Origin: Diphasiastrum complanatum
Lineage: Eukaryota; Streptophyta; Lycopodiopsida; Lycopodiales; Lycopodiaceae
NCBI GenBank assembly: GCA_029204225.1
Contig: CM055096.1
Location: forward strand, 41,066,519-41,130,518
Length of the DNA: 64,000 nt
Direction of reading: 5' to 3'
The number at the start of each line of letters is the position of its first letter. Position 1 is the first letter of the stretch. Below the pieces are notes generated by a model. The model saw only the letters and a list, made by a program, of their open reading frames with translations, was not told the DNA's origin and made no database searches. The position numbers were made by a program, and so were the translations under genes. Shown here in pieces: positions 33,100 to 42,840 of the stretch.

Positions 33100-33900
33100 T
33101 GTGCGAGAGGGGAGTAACCGAGATTAAGGGAGTATACTACGCACACACAGAAGCGATATGTACGATCGACATATCGCTCTTTTGCACACAAAGAATGACG
33201 TGACAATGAGGGAACTAACTGGGCGCACACAGAAGCGATATGTGACGAAAATAGTTAGAAAATACTCGTGCAAAGAACCGATATGAGCGAAACCCACGAA
33301 AGTAAAAAATAATAGTTTTTCGGGGATCGTGCCCTTTATAGTCTTCTCACACATGTGAGTCAACGGTCAACAGTCCACGTGTCATGCTATGATTAGTTGA
33401 AACATGCTACACGTGCGAAACTGTACAATCGCCATGTGTCACATGGTGAGTCGTTGGCCTACCACACGTGTCGACGTTTGATTGCTTCACTTTTAACACA
33501 TGTGTGACGTCCACATGGCGATCATTGACTAGGTCACTTTGGTCACATGTGTGACCACACGTGCAAGAAATCGAGTACACATATTTGCGAGATCAGAGTC
33601 ATTTTCACTTTTCTTCTTCCGATTTTCGTGTCGTATCGCTTCTCTGCGCATCCTCTTTCCTCCCTCATCGCCTCGTCCTTCTGCGTGCGCACAAGAGCGA
33701 TACTACAAACCATACATATCGCTTTGTGCACCGTTACCTCTCTGTCTCGTTGTTTTCTTTGTAGACACTCGCACATGACCGATACATCCGTACATATCGC
33801 ACCTCTGCAGGACTAGTTACCCTCTTCTCATCACTATTAGAATAACTATGCACTGATCCGATACTACTCTAATGTCTAGGGTCAAACAAAATCGGAGATA
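33100..33900 (-). promoter_or_regulatory. LTR-type promoter with dense palindromes
   Basis: A minus-strand TATA box (TATAAAG, 33,334-33,340) is preceded on its upstream side by a cluster of CACATGTG and CACGTG palindromes (33,341-33,560), among them acacgtgtc and cacacgtg, plus tgac motifs. Downstream lie several copies of agcgatatg in both orientations (33,152-33,300). More occur upstream at 33,633-33,800. The layout suggests the U3 and R/U5 parts of an LTR for the gag fragment at 32,819-33,090. Neither LTR end was identified. Confidence 0.45.
33152..33178. repeat. perfect 10-bp inverted repeat (agcgatatgt)
   Basis: Arm agcgatatgt (33,152-33,161) and its reverse complement acatatcgct (33,169-33,178) flank acgatcg, which holds the palindrome cgatcg. 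Single arms recur at 33,233 and, with variation, at 33,277, 33,633, 33,692, 33,716 and 33,795. Confidence 0.85.
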
Positions 33901-33981
33901 TTTCTTCTCTCCTAGGACTGTAACTAGTATCCCTACTGTTAATCCTCCACGGTAGACTAGGCGTAACAGGAGCTGATGGCT

Positions 33982-34005
33982 CTCTGATATTAAGAAATAT
34001 CAGAG
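33982..34005. repeat. hairpin, 10-bp perfect stem with 4-nt loop
   Basis: ctctgatatt (33,982-33,991) pairs with aatatcagag (33,996-34,005) around aaga. No T run follows, and rho-independent termination is not relevant in a plant nucleus. Function unknown. Confidence 0.7.
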
Positions 34006-34397
34006 ATCTACCTTGCTCCTGATACAAAGGGCACCATTCTGCAGAACTATCTGTAATATTACCCTGGATAGTCTATAAAGTCTTGTCAGGTTCACACCTG
34101 GAGCATTGTATGCTTGTAGGAGTCCTCGGAGGACTATTTGGCTCTTTTTTTAATGATTCTTTTTTGCTTTCTATCCATGCTAAGCGGGTCACCATAATGC
34201 CCAAACATTTTTGTATACAATGAGGGAGAGGTTCTGTAAACTTCACAAGGGTGAACCCCTTGACAAAACTAACCTTCCCATAAGAGGCCTCACAAGCAAC
34301 CTGCCCCTAGAAGGAGCAAGAAATCCTCTGCTCAAGCTTCCAAAAAGGTCCGATGCATGGACCTCAAACCTTCCTCATCTGGAGGAGATCAAATTCT

Positions 34398-35450
34398 AAA
34401 CAATGTAGCTCTAGATACTGTGGTCGATTCAGCCACAAAAATTTTGGACAATCCATCCATTGTGAATACTCTCCCCCTTCCTCCTGTTCATGTCAAACCT
34501 ATAGTATATTTAGATTCTAATGATTAATTAAAATTTGAGAAAGATATTTCAGATGTTATAGATAATATTGGCATGCCAATGCTCTTCAAAATAGACGAAA
34601 TTGGTTTTGAGCTTAACTTTAGAATCCCAGATTGTATTTAGATGAAGGACAGAAGGGCCTCTATCAGCAATCTAGTGATTGAGACGGGTCTCCCCTTACT
34701 GCAATATGATATTGCAAGGGATTCTAGGAAAGAAGTGTCGCGTCTCAGCAATTTTTTTTTGCTGGGCATCAAGGACAACAACGACACTTTGTCGCATTGT
34801 ATTCTTGGTGCTTGCTCACCAGCTGTGAAGATTCTAGTGATGCCTTATCATACCAAGTATACTTATTTCTTTACTTGTAATCACTGTATCATCTATCTAA
34901 TGAAATTCTTCATTGTTTTTTGTAGTGATCACTGGAGCTTAACTGTAATTTTTGTTAAAATTACAGCAAATAATATCATAAATTTTTTTTATGTAAAGAT
35001 GAATTCCACCAGAAACACACATAAGGTTATTGACTCACTACTGCCAGAGTTGTGTAAATATTTTCTAATAAAGAATCCAACGGTAGGAACATGTGAAATT
35101 GTGAGCATTGAGGTAATCATTGAACTTTCCTTGTGTATTTTTATTTATCATCATTTTTAAATGCTAGTATCTTCGTCCCATTATTAATCGGTTGAACGTA
35201 TTGCAGACTTCCTAGCAAAACGACTCATTGAGTTATGCATGGTATACTCTATACAATGCCAAATTATTTTTTGAGTGGTACAATCTTCAAGAGGATGTTG
35301 ATATTTCAAAGGTGAGTTATTAGCCCTTTCTCTTTTATCTCCATGTAAGATATTATTTGTTATTAATAGTCGTCTAATATATTGTTTATTGCAGTTTTTT
35401 CTCAATGATTATACAGCTGGCGAGGTGTACAGATTTTGACATGAGATCAT
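34398..35450 (+). pseudogene. Ulp1/C48 cysteine-peptidase-like gene, split by introns and disabled
   Basis: An exon ending at 34,856 encodes AVKILVMPYHT and joins across a 69-bp GT-AG intron (34,857-34,925) to NDHWSLTVIFVK, the His-Trp block of Ulp1/SENP-type peptidases. Exon 34,926-35,112 continues to VSIE. Intron 35,113-35,206 leads to QNDSLSYAWYTLYNAKLF, the position of the catalytic Q...D-C-G block. Intron 35,312-35,394 leads to FFLNDYTAGEVYRF and a stop at 35,437. Stops lie in the exons (near 34,526, 34,639 and 35,213). The nucleophile Cys is Tyr and the catalytic Asp is not evident, so it is inactive. Such domains occur in SUMO proteases and in proteins carried by plant Mutator-like transposons. 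No transposase is seen. Confidence 0.55.
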
Positions 35451-35626
35451 CTTTAGTCTATTGGCCAGGTCAACTGCTGGACCAAAGACTGATGTTAGGC
35501 CTTCTAAGCCAGACGATGTTTAGATTTTAATGGAGGATGGGCAATTTGCAAATACCCAAGCTGAATAGATAGACATAGTTTCTTATTGATATAGAGATAT
35601 AGACATACATTGAAAATCGACATATA

Positions 35627-36437
35627 GTGAATATAGAAAAAGAATTATTTGCAGAGCTGTACAAAATCCCCAAATTCAGGGAATATTTTATTGAATACAA
35701 ATATCACTTTGCAATTGATTGTATGGATTTTCATTGTTCTTCTACAATGTTGATATCTGTTGGAAGATCCTTGCAGGGTGTTGTGTTTTTTTGTCTTTCA
35801 TATCTGCATGAAAGATAAGCAACTTGTTGATATCTTTATTCTCTGAACAAATTACATATATATTCATTGACTGATTTGCAAATCACAATAAAATCTTACC
35901 AGCTTTCTATTAATAATGAGTTTGAAGTGTTTTGGTAGAATTTCATTGTGCATTAAGACTAGCTCTTGTCTGATATAACTTAAGCTCCAATAATCCTCCA
36001 CTACAATTGTAGTTAGCATATCTTCATTGTTGAAAATGTGGACTTCCTTTCAATCTGTGTGACCATCCATTTGAAGGTCTTGATCCAGTGGCATCCAAGT
36101 CTCACTTATTTATTTCCATCTTTGGTAACTGAATGTAAGACTAAGCATTTGTCTCGCAATGCAATAACGAAATATCATAGAAGATTTCTTAATTCTACAT
36201 TCAATATCTCCAACTGCCCTGCATTCCCAACCCACATCCATCAGATCTGAAAGAGTGTCATCTGGCACATCCTTACAAACAAATAATGTTGGTGTTCTAC
36301 GAACATTTGCATTTGAAAAAAAATCTACAAATACATATAAGGATAGAAACCAACTTAATATATTGACTTTTGATCCAGTGCTTGTTTTCATTGAGTTTTT
36401 TTAAATCTAACAGTAATTTGTATCTAAACGATTCTAA
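35627..36437. other. decayed coding remnants, unrecognised
   Basis: A plus-strand frame (35,627-35,818, FAELYKIPKFREYFIEYKYH) and a minus-strand frame (36,110-36,391, DDTLSDLMDVGWECRAVGDI) look more like protein than random AT-rich ORFs. The minus one continues past a stop to about 35,910, near a donor-like ag|gtaaga. No family recognised. They could belong to the same transposon as the Ulp1-like segment. Confidence 0.3.
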
Positions 36438-37406
36438 TGTAGGAAAAATAGTGATTATTCTTCCACAAAGAACACGATGCAAGTTTAATTATAAATCAAA
36501 CTAATATCAGTGTCTTCAATCGGGATTGTATCTGATCTATGTACTAATAGAACAATATTAGTTTTGATTGAATATGTGTGCGGAAATTATATGCGGAAGT
36601 AAGAGACAACTTAAGACAATTTAGATAATAAGAAACAATTCATCAAAAATGAATTTTTATAACTCTGAATCTGATTCATCAATATAAATCTTTTGCTGTC
36701 TTATCTCACTGTTGTGTCTCTGATTAAGTGAGTTTGCTACAATGAGTAGTGCACATGTATTTATATTGCTACAAGACAAGTCTTTTGTCCTTTTATTTAT
36801 AGGTCTTTTGGCCTTTCAATGCTGTAACAGTAGATATCTAACTGTTTATAACGGTTGATATTCAAATAGACGCTATGTTTTCAGGCTCGAATAAATTATG
36901 TTCGCGAATTATTCGCGACAGTCCATCTCTTCGTCTCAGCTTCGTGTTTTGCAAATTGTTCGCGACACTTGTCTCTTCCCGACATTTTCGTCTTTCGCGA
37001 ATTGTTTGCGACAGGTGACAATTCTTGAGCTTGAAGAAGAAGTCTAGAATATTTCGCGAACTATTCGAGATAGTTTTGTGACAGGTGAGCTTGAAGAACA
37101 GTCCAGAAAATTTTGTGAATTGTTCACGACATCTGAGGCTTGAACAAGAAACAGAATATTTAGTGACAATATTATGTTCGCGAATCTTTCGAGCTTCAAC
37201 AAGAAAGCCACGAGCTTCTATTAAAAACTGTTTCGCGAATCTTTTGAGTTGACTGCAAGACAAATTTCACAAATCCTTTGCAAATTTTTTGAGTTGGTCA
37301 CGAATAGAAATGTTTCGAGTTTGCGTTTGTTTCTTTCTCATCCTTTGTCAAGTAAATTGTGCGCTTTGTTGGTAGAATCAAGATCTATTCGATCAGTTGT
37401 TCTACA
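36438..37406 (-). repeat. copia 3' LTR rich in ttcgcgaa motifs
   Basis: Minus-strand termini are TGTAGAACAACTG (following purine tract GAGAGGGA) and TTTTTCCTACA, a 5-bp TGTAG/CTACA inverted pair. Length is 969 bp. Positions 36,438-36,800 match the partner LTR at 40,389-40,750. The part 36,880-37,240 holds about ten variants of ttcgcgaa(t/c)tattcgcgaca, mostly with TTCGCGAA palindromes, and repeated gagcttgaagaa. Confidence 0.85.
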
Positions 37407-37720
37407 GATCCCTCTCAAAGTGGCAGTTGGATTAACCCCAATCTCCTTCGCTGATTCTCAAACAAAGCTTTACTTAGTGGCTTTGTAAAGATATCAGCTA
37501 TCATTTCCTTTGTAGGTATGAAGACTGTCTTCAGTATTTTCTTCTCGACTAAGTCCCGAATCACATTGGTTTTCTTCCATCAGGTATAGGTGCAAGTGTC
37601 CATACATTGTTCTTGTACATGGAAGACATTTTGTCCTCCATTGCCTGAATTCAACGATCTTTATCTGGTCCATCTACAGCTTCCTCGAATGTTTGAGGTT
37701 CGTCAGAGAATCCACAAAAT
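37407..37720 (-). pseudogene. copia RT N-terminus fused to RNase H tail
   Basis: Minus-strand sequence encodes the start of RT (EAVDGPDKDRWIQAMEDKMS, NNVWTLAPIPDGRKPM). It jumps near 37,545-37,560 to the very end of RNase H (IPTKEMIADIFTKPLSKALF, RRLGLIQLPL-stop). About 1.5-2 kb of RT and RNase H is therefore deleted. The stop lies directly before the PPT and LTR. Confidence 0.8.
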
Positions 37721-37904
37721 TTGATGGCTGTATTAAAAACATCCTGACCATATCCTTCTGGTGTTTTTCGTTGTCTATCAGATCTTCTCACAGGTGGTTT
37801 CAAGTTCGATTCTACAAGTTTTGAGTTCGATTCTGATTCGAGTGTTTATGCTGGAATTTGAGCTGGCGATTCGAGTTTGTCAGACACTCGATCTTGACCT
37901 CCCT

Positions 37905-39290
37905 CTAAATCAGGTAACTCTCTTTCATCTTTTGTTTGTTTTTCTTTGTTATTGTTGGTAGCTCATAATAATTTTTGAGAATTTCATTGCCGACTAGTAC
38001 ACTGTCTGCTATGTATTTCGTCTCATCAAATTTAAGAACAACTTTTATCTTGCCAATTTCGGGTACATAAATACGATAATATGACGAATGTAACTCGAAT
38101 CCTACTAGAAAACCTTGTTCTGTCTTTTCATCGAGTTTCTTTCTCAGCTTATCTGGTATGTGCATATAACTACGCATCCAAATATCTGAACATGTGCAAG
38201 ATTTGGCTTTGACTTCCACCATATCTCATGAGGAGTTTTATCCGGTATTCGAAATTTCAGAATACGATTTTGAAGATAATTTGATGTAGCCACTGCTTTT
38301 GCCCACAACTGTTCTGGTGCTTTCACATGAGCCATCATGCACCTTGCAACTTCCATCAGTGTACGATTCCTTCGTTCAGCTATTCCATTATGTTGAGGTG
38401 TGTAAAATGTAGTCTTCGTGTGCATAATACCTTGATTAGTACAATACGTTTTGAGTTCGTTGGAAATGTACTCACCTCCATGATCTGTGTGAATTTACTT
38501 CAACTTATTGCCTGTCTGCTTCTCAACCCAATTCGTATACTCAACGAATTTCTTGAAATCTTTAGATTTAGTACGAATAAAGTATACTGCAACGAACTTG
38601 TTGAAGTCATCAATAAGCGTAATGAAATACTTTGTATCACCCAACGACAATACTCCGAATGATCCACAAATATCTGAATGCATGATTTCAAGTACCTTAG
38701 TTGCTTTTTAAACATCCTTACTGAAAGGTGTTCTAGTCATCTGGCCTTTAAGACAGGATTCGCAGGTAGTTCGAATATCTCTACTTTGATTTTGACTCCT
38801 TGAATTCTCTGACTTTTGTTGGCTTGGTACAAGGCTTCCATATTCAAGTGACATAGCCTCTTGTGCCACAGTACATCTGTTAATTCCTGAGTTTGATTGA
38901 CTTGTTCGATTCTTGTTCGAATGTTTAGGTGATTTAAATTTCCTTCTCTATTGCCTTTAGCAACCAGGTTATCAAAATCTTCCTCGAACAGTTTACAAGA
39001 GTTCTTCGTGAAGGTTACTGACATGCCTGTATCGACTATCTTACCAACTGATAGAAGATCTTTTTCAAGAGTAGGGATATAGAGAACTTCCTCCAGTTTC
39101 TTGTCTCCCCGATTCTTGTCTAGCCATAATACACCAGTTCCATCAACCACATGTTTAGAACTGTCTCCAAGTATAATGAATCTCGAATAGTTCGTCTTCT
39201 TGTACTCAGACAAAATTTGTTTCGAGGAAACAAAATGTGAGGTGGCTCCCAAATGAAGTACTACTTCTTGAATTGAATTAGATGAACATC
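37905..39290 (-). pseudogene. copia protease and integrase
   Basis: Frames give the protease active-site region (GATSHFVSSKQILSEYKK), DLLSVGKIVDTGMSVTF and WHKRLCHLNMEALYQ (the integrase zinc-binding start). Integrase core pieces follow: HSDICGSFGVLSLGDTKYF, HNGIAERRNRTLMEVARCMM, NYLQNRILKFRIPDKTPHE. At least three frame changes and a stop after NKLK break the series. The Asp and Glu of the catalytic triad regions are recognisable (ITLIDDF, AERRNRT). Confidence 0.85.
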
Positions 39291-40260
39291 ATAGATCAAT
39301 ACTAACATAAGCTGATGAATTCCTTGTTGCCCTGTCTTCTACTACTCTGGAGCATTTTGCTTTGTCTTCGACATAGTTTGAATCTGAAGGTTCGCTTCGA
39401 TTCTGCTCCTTTTTGTTTATGGGATTCTGATAACAATCTACTGTTGCATGTTATGACAATGAATGCATTCAATCTTTGAATTTAGCCAACACTTTTTTTC
39501 TGTGTGACTTGATCTTCTGCATCTGTTGCAGATCTTCTTATCACCAGAATTGAGTATATTGTTTTCCAGATTGTTGTTCATTAGTCTTAGACTCATTCTT
39601 CTTAGACGACTCCCTCTTAAACTTACACTTTTTAGAAGATTTATTCTTCTGAGTAAATAGAGCATTTTATCACCATTGTCATCATAGCATTCACGAGCTT
39701 CTACTTCCTCCTTAACTCCATTTATTGCCTTTTGAAGTGTCATTGTTGCATCTTTCGCCAATAAGGTTCGAGTTGTGTCGAATGACCTGGGTAGGGCTCG
39801 AAGAAAATAACTAAGCTATTTTTCCTTAGAAATTGTATTTTCTATACCAAAATTCTGCAAGGAAATAAACAGATCTTTAATCTTTCACATGAATGTGTTC
39901 AGGTCTTTGTCGTCCCATTGTAGGTAAGTTAATTGGTCTTCCAAGAACATGATCTGATTACGAGATCGAGTCTCATTCTTGGTTTGCAATTCTTCCCATA
40001 AATCTTTTGCATTTGAAATTGATGTAAGATCTGGCATTATATTGTCATGCACTGAAGACACAATAATTGCTATAGCTTTGTCAATTTTTAAACTCCATTC
40101 TCAAAGTTCTTTGCCAGGAGTAACTTCTGGCTTCTCCTCAATTGGTTCTACCCATTGCATAGACCTTCGCCCTTCAACAAGAGTGAAGTCTTTAATCTCC
40201 AAATCAAGTAGTTTGAACCTTCTGGGTCCAAGATTGTAGTGATCTTAGCTTGAATATTGG
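39291..40260 (-). pseudogene. copia gag
   Basis: Minus-strand frames contain Gag pieces (SVHDNIMPDLTSISNAKDLW, EELQTKNETRSRNQIMFLED, WDDKDLNTF) and the knuckle CNRCRRSSHTEKKC (CX2CX4HX4C) near 39,520. Several stops and shifts interrupt it. It lies directly downstream of the PBS at 40,377-40,388, as expected. Confidence 0.75.
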
Positions 40261-40376
40261 CGATCGACAACATCTTTTAATTTTGAATAACCTCCAGATA
40301 GAGGCTTACTGATGGATGTATGAAGAATGCTGAGAGGGATGCAAAGATACCACTGTATCAATTTAAATTCCGTAGG

Positions 40377-40388
40377 CTCTAATACCAC
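40377..40388 (-). promoter_or_regulatory. copia primer-binding site
   Basis: Minus strand TGGTATTAGAGC directly inside the 5' LTR differs from the canonical TGGTATCAGAGC by one C-to-T change. Confidence 0.85.
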
Positions 40389-40785
40389 TATAGGAAAAAT
40401 AGTAATTATTCTTTCACAGAGATCACGATGCAAGTTTGAATAAATCAAACTTATATCAGTGTCTTCAATCGGGATTGTATCTTATCTATGTACTGATAGA
40501 ACAGTATTAGTTCTAATTGAATATGCGTGCAAAAATTATATGCGGAAGTAAGTGACAACTTAAGACATTTTAGATAATAAGAAAGAATTGATCAAAAATG
40601 AATTTTTTTAACTCTGAATTTGATTCAACAATATACATCTCTTGCTGTCTTATCTCGTTGTTGTGTCTCTGATTGAGTGAGTGTGTTACAACGAGTAGTG
40701 CAAATGTATTTATATTGCTACAGGTTAGGTCTTTTGTCCTTTTATTCTTGAAGAAGAAATCTAGAATATTTTACGAACTGTTTCT
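40389..40785 (-). repeat. truncated copia 5' LTR
   Basis: Matches 36,438-36,800 closely (atatcagtgtcttcaatcgg, ttatatgcggaagtaag and others). It then lacks the ttcgcgaa block, joins at cttgaagaagaa and stops near 40,785. The outer part of the LTR is lost, so no target duplication can be seen. Confidence 0.8.
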
Positions 40786-41112
40786 TTTCAGTTTCTTGGT
40801 TGAGTAAGATATTCTAATACGAAATTAAAAGTGATAATTTTACCTTATAACTTGGATTCGAGCGATAGTTGAGTACTCTAAATGTTTAAACAAAATCAAG
40901 CTCACATGTTTTACTTTTTCTTGGTACTAAAATGTACAGACAATTGATGAGGTGATAAATCACTATATCATGCAAGGATCTACATTTTTGGTAAGAAAAC
41001 TTATCTATTCTCTCATAATTCCAATATGTATGGATATTTGATGACGTGGCATAAGTTCTATTTGACTTTGTTGCAAATGTATATATTGGATTAAGCACCT
41101 CTTTGTGTAGAT
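40786..41112. other. no gene recognised
   Basis: AT-rich spacer between the truncated LTR and the tRNA-like sequence; no motif of note. Confidence 0.4.
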
Positions 41113-41169
41113 TAAGGGTTTGGAAGACAAGGCTAAACCTTATAGAGGTTCAAATCCTCTTCCCTTAAA
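41113..41169 (+). other. tRNA-like fragment, D arm missing
   Basis: A perfect T arm (agagg, loop ttcaaat, cctct; 41,144-41,160) is followed by tccctta, which pairs with taagggt at 41,113-41,119 in six of seven positions, with an unpaired t where U8 would be. Only 24 nt lie between, including the small hairpin aagg-ctaaa-cctt, so the D arm and a normal anticodon arm are missing. It is either a decayed tRNA pseudogene or a tRNA-derived remnant. Confidence 0.25.
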
Positions 41170-41273
41170 CTATTAAAATAGAAAATAATTGAAGCTAGAT
41201 CTAAATTTTACTATATATGTTTCTCAAATTTGAAAATGTAAATTAAAAAAATACTCAATTATGAAATAGAAAT

Positions 41274-41648
41274 ATGCAAGATCTGAATATTTTATCATGT
41301 TCTATGCAAAGAGTAGATCAATTTTGCTTTTTACCTCATTTCCATCAGAGTTCAGATAAGAAAGTTATGATAGATCAAAGATTGTTACCATACATTTGAT
41401 GATGTGGCATATCTCCACCGCGCGCCAATCTGTATTTTGGTAAAGAGAAGTTGTCTACTGGCACATCATCAAATGCCATGTCATCGAATGTGTGATATGC
41501 CACATCATCAAATGACATGTCATCGAATGTGTGATAGCAATCTTTGATATGTCATAACTTTCTTATTTGAACTCGGATGAAGATGAGTTAAAAAGCCAAA
41601 ATGATCTGCTCTTCGCATAGAATCCAATAGAATGATCAAATCTTGCAT
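41274..41648. mobile_element. foldback/MITE-like element with arms of about 140-155 bp
   Basis: Left arm 41,274-41,412 and right arm 41,494-41,648 are imperfect reverse complements (atgcaagat..., gagttcagataagaaagtta, gatgatgtggcatatc). The interior repeats the motif catcatcaaatg.catgtcatcgaatgtgtgat. The element can fold into one long hairpin. No coding capacity; outer ends and target duplication uncertain. Confidence 0.75.
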
Positions 41649-41839
41649 GTGAATTTATAAAAAAAAATTGAAAATTTTCGGTAAACTTATTGTTGTTCTA
41701 CTCATCGTTAGATTAATGGTTGATGTTCTTGTAGATGATGTTTTACAACTATTTGCAAATTTGACCTCTTTAAATCATGTAAGTTTGTTTAACTATGGTT
41801 TGCTCAATGGGTTTTGTCAAGGATGGTGTAGCCGTTTGT

Positions 41840-42491
41840 ATCAAATTTGATCGTCTGGCCTGAATTAATGATTCTGTTAACTGAGAGCAGGTTCTTGGTT
41901 AGATTTGGAATGTGGAGAACGTTGGACAGCAACTTGACTTCACCTTTCTGAAATTCAATTCTGATTGTTCTTTTACCTTGGATCGAATGAGATGAGTTGT
42001 CTCCTAGTTGAACAACTCGAGAATGGGTTGAATGATTTATATTCTTTGAACTAGTCTTGATGGTGAGTCATGTGTTGAGTTGTTCAAAAATTGAGATACC
42101 AGGAATCGATATCCTGTTGTTCTCCAACCTTGGTCATAAAGGTTGTTTCATCTTCCTCTTGCTGTTGTGTCGAAAAACTGGTTGAGACAAAATTCGATTG
42201 TTGTTGGAACTGCTTCTCCTTCTCATTGTTGAATTTCAAAGTTCTGTAGTCCTTGATCTCATGTCCAGTTCTCTTGAAGTATCTGTAGAAAAGTTTTTGC
42301 TTTGGTTGGAAAGATGAAGAGTTCGAATTTGACCTAGAGCTAGAATTCGACCTAGAGCCAAAATTCAAGCCTGAGGATTTAAACTTATGATTTTTGGAAT
42401 ATAGAGCTTGAGGATTTGACCCTGTGCCTGATGAGGTTGCAAATTTTCTAGCCTCCTTAACATCATCTTTAACAACATAAACTTTATACAA
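41840..42491 (-). pseudogene. copia gag C-terminus and protease
   Basis: Minus-strand frame 42,084-42,491 has a Ser/Asn-rich tract, then YRYFKRTGHEIKDYR, a zinc knuckle whose three Cys positions are Tyr, Phe and Tyr. SWYLNF-stop-TTQHMTHHQD follows, a protease active site in which SG has become a Phe and stop. Decayed protease/prepeptide continues to about 41,840. Changes fit G-to-A decay of the coding strand. Confidence 0.7.
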
Positions 42492-42840
42492 TCACCTAGA
42501 ACAACATCTAGAGATTACAAAGTTCTAAGGAATTCCAACTGAATTCAGTGGTTATCCTTGATATTAGTTAAATTCTGTCTATGAGCTCACTGGGATATAG
42601 TCAATAGCTTGGAATATATTCCTCATTCAAGAAATATTCCATCTCAAGAATCTTCTATATTCTATGCACATAACTCTCAAAGATTAATCCTAATGACTCA
42701 CAAATCAGGTGTCTTATAAGCAATATAGATCAAAATAAACAGTTCATGGTGAATTCCCTTCACACTGCTTATTTAGCCAATTAACTTCTATACAAGAGTA
42801 ATCCAATTACTCAAGTCAATTGCAAATAATTCAAAAATCT

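Noticed and set aside
33539-33816. Four overlapping short ORFs on both strands
   Set aside because: They overlap in the palindrome-rich promoter region, show no protein motif and are best explained by composition.
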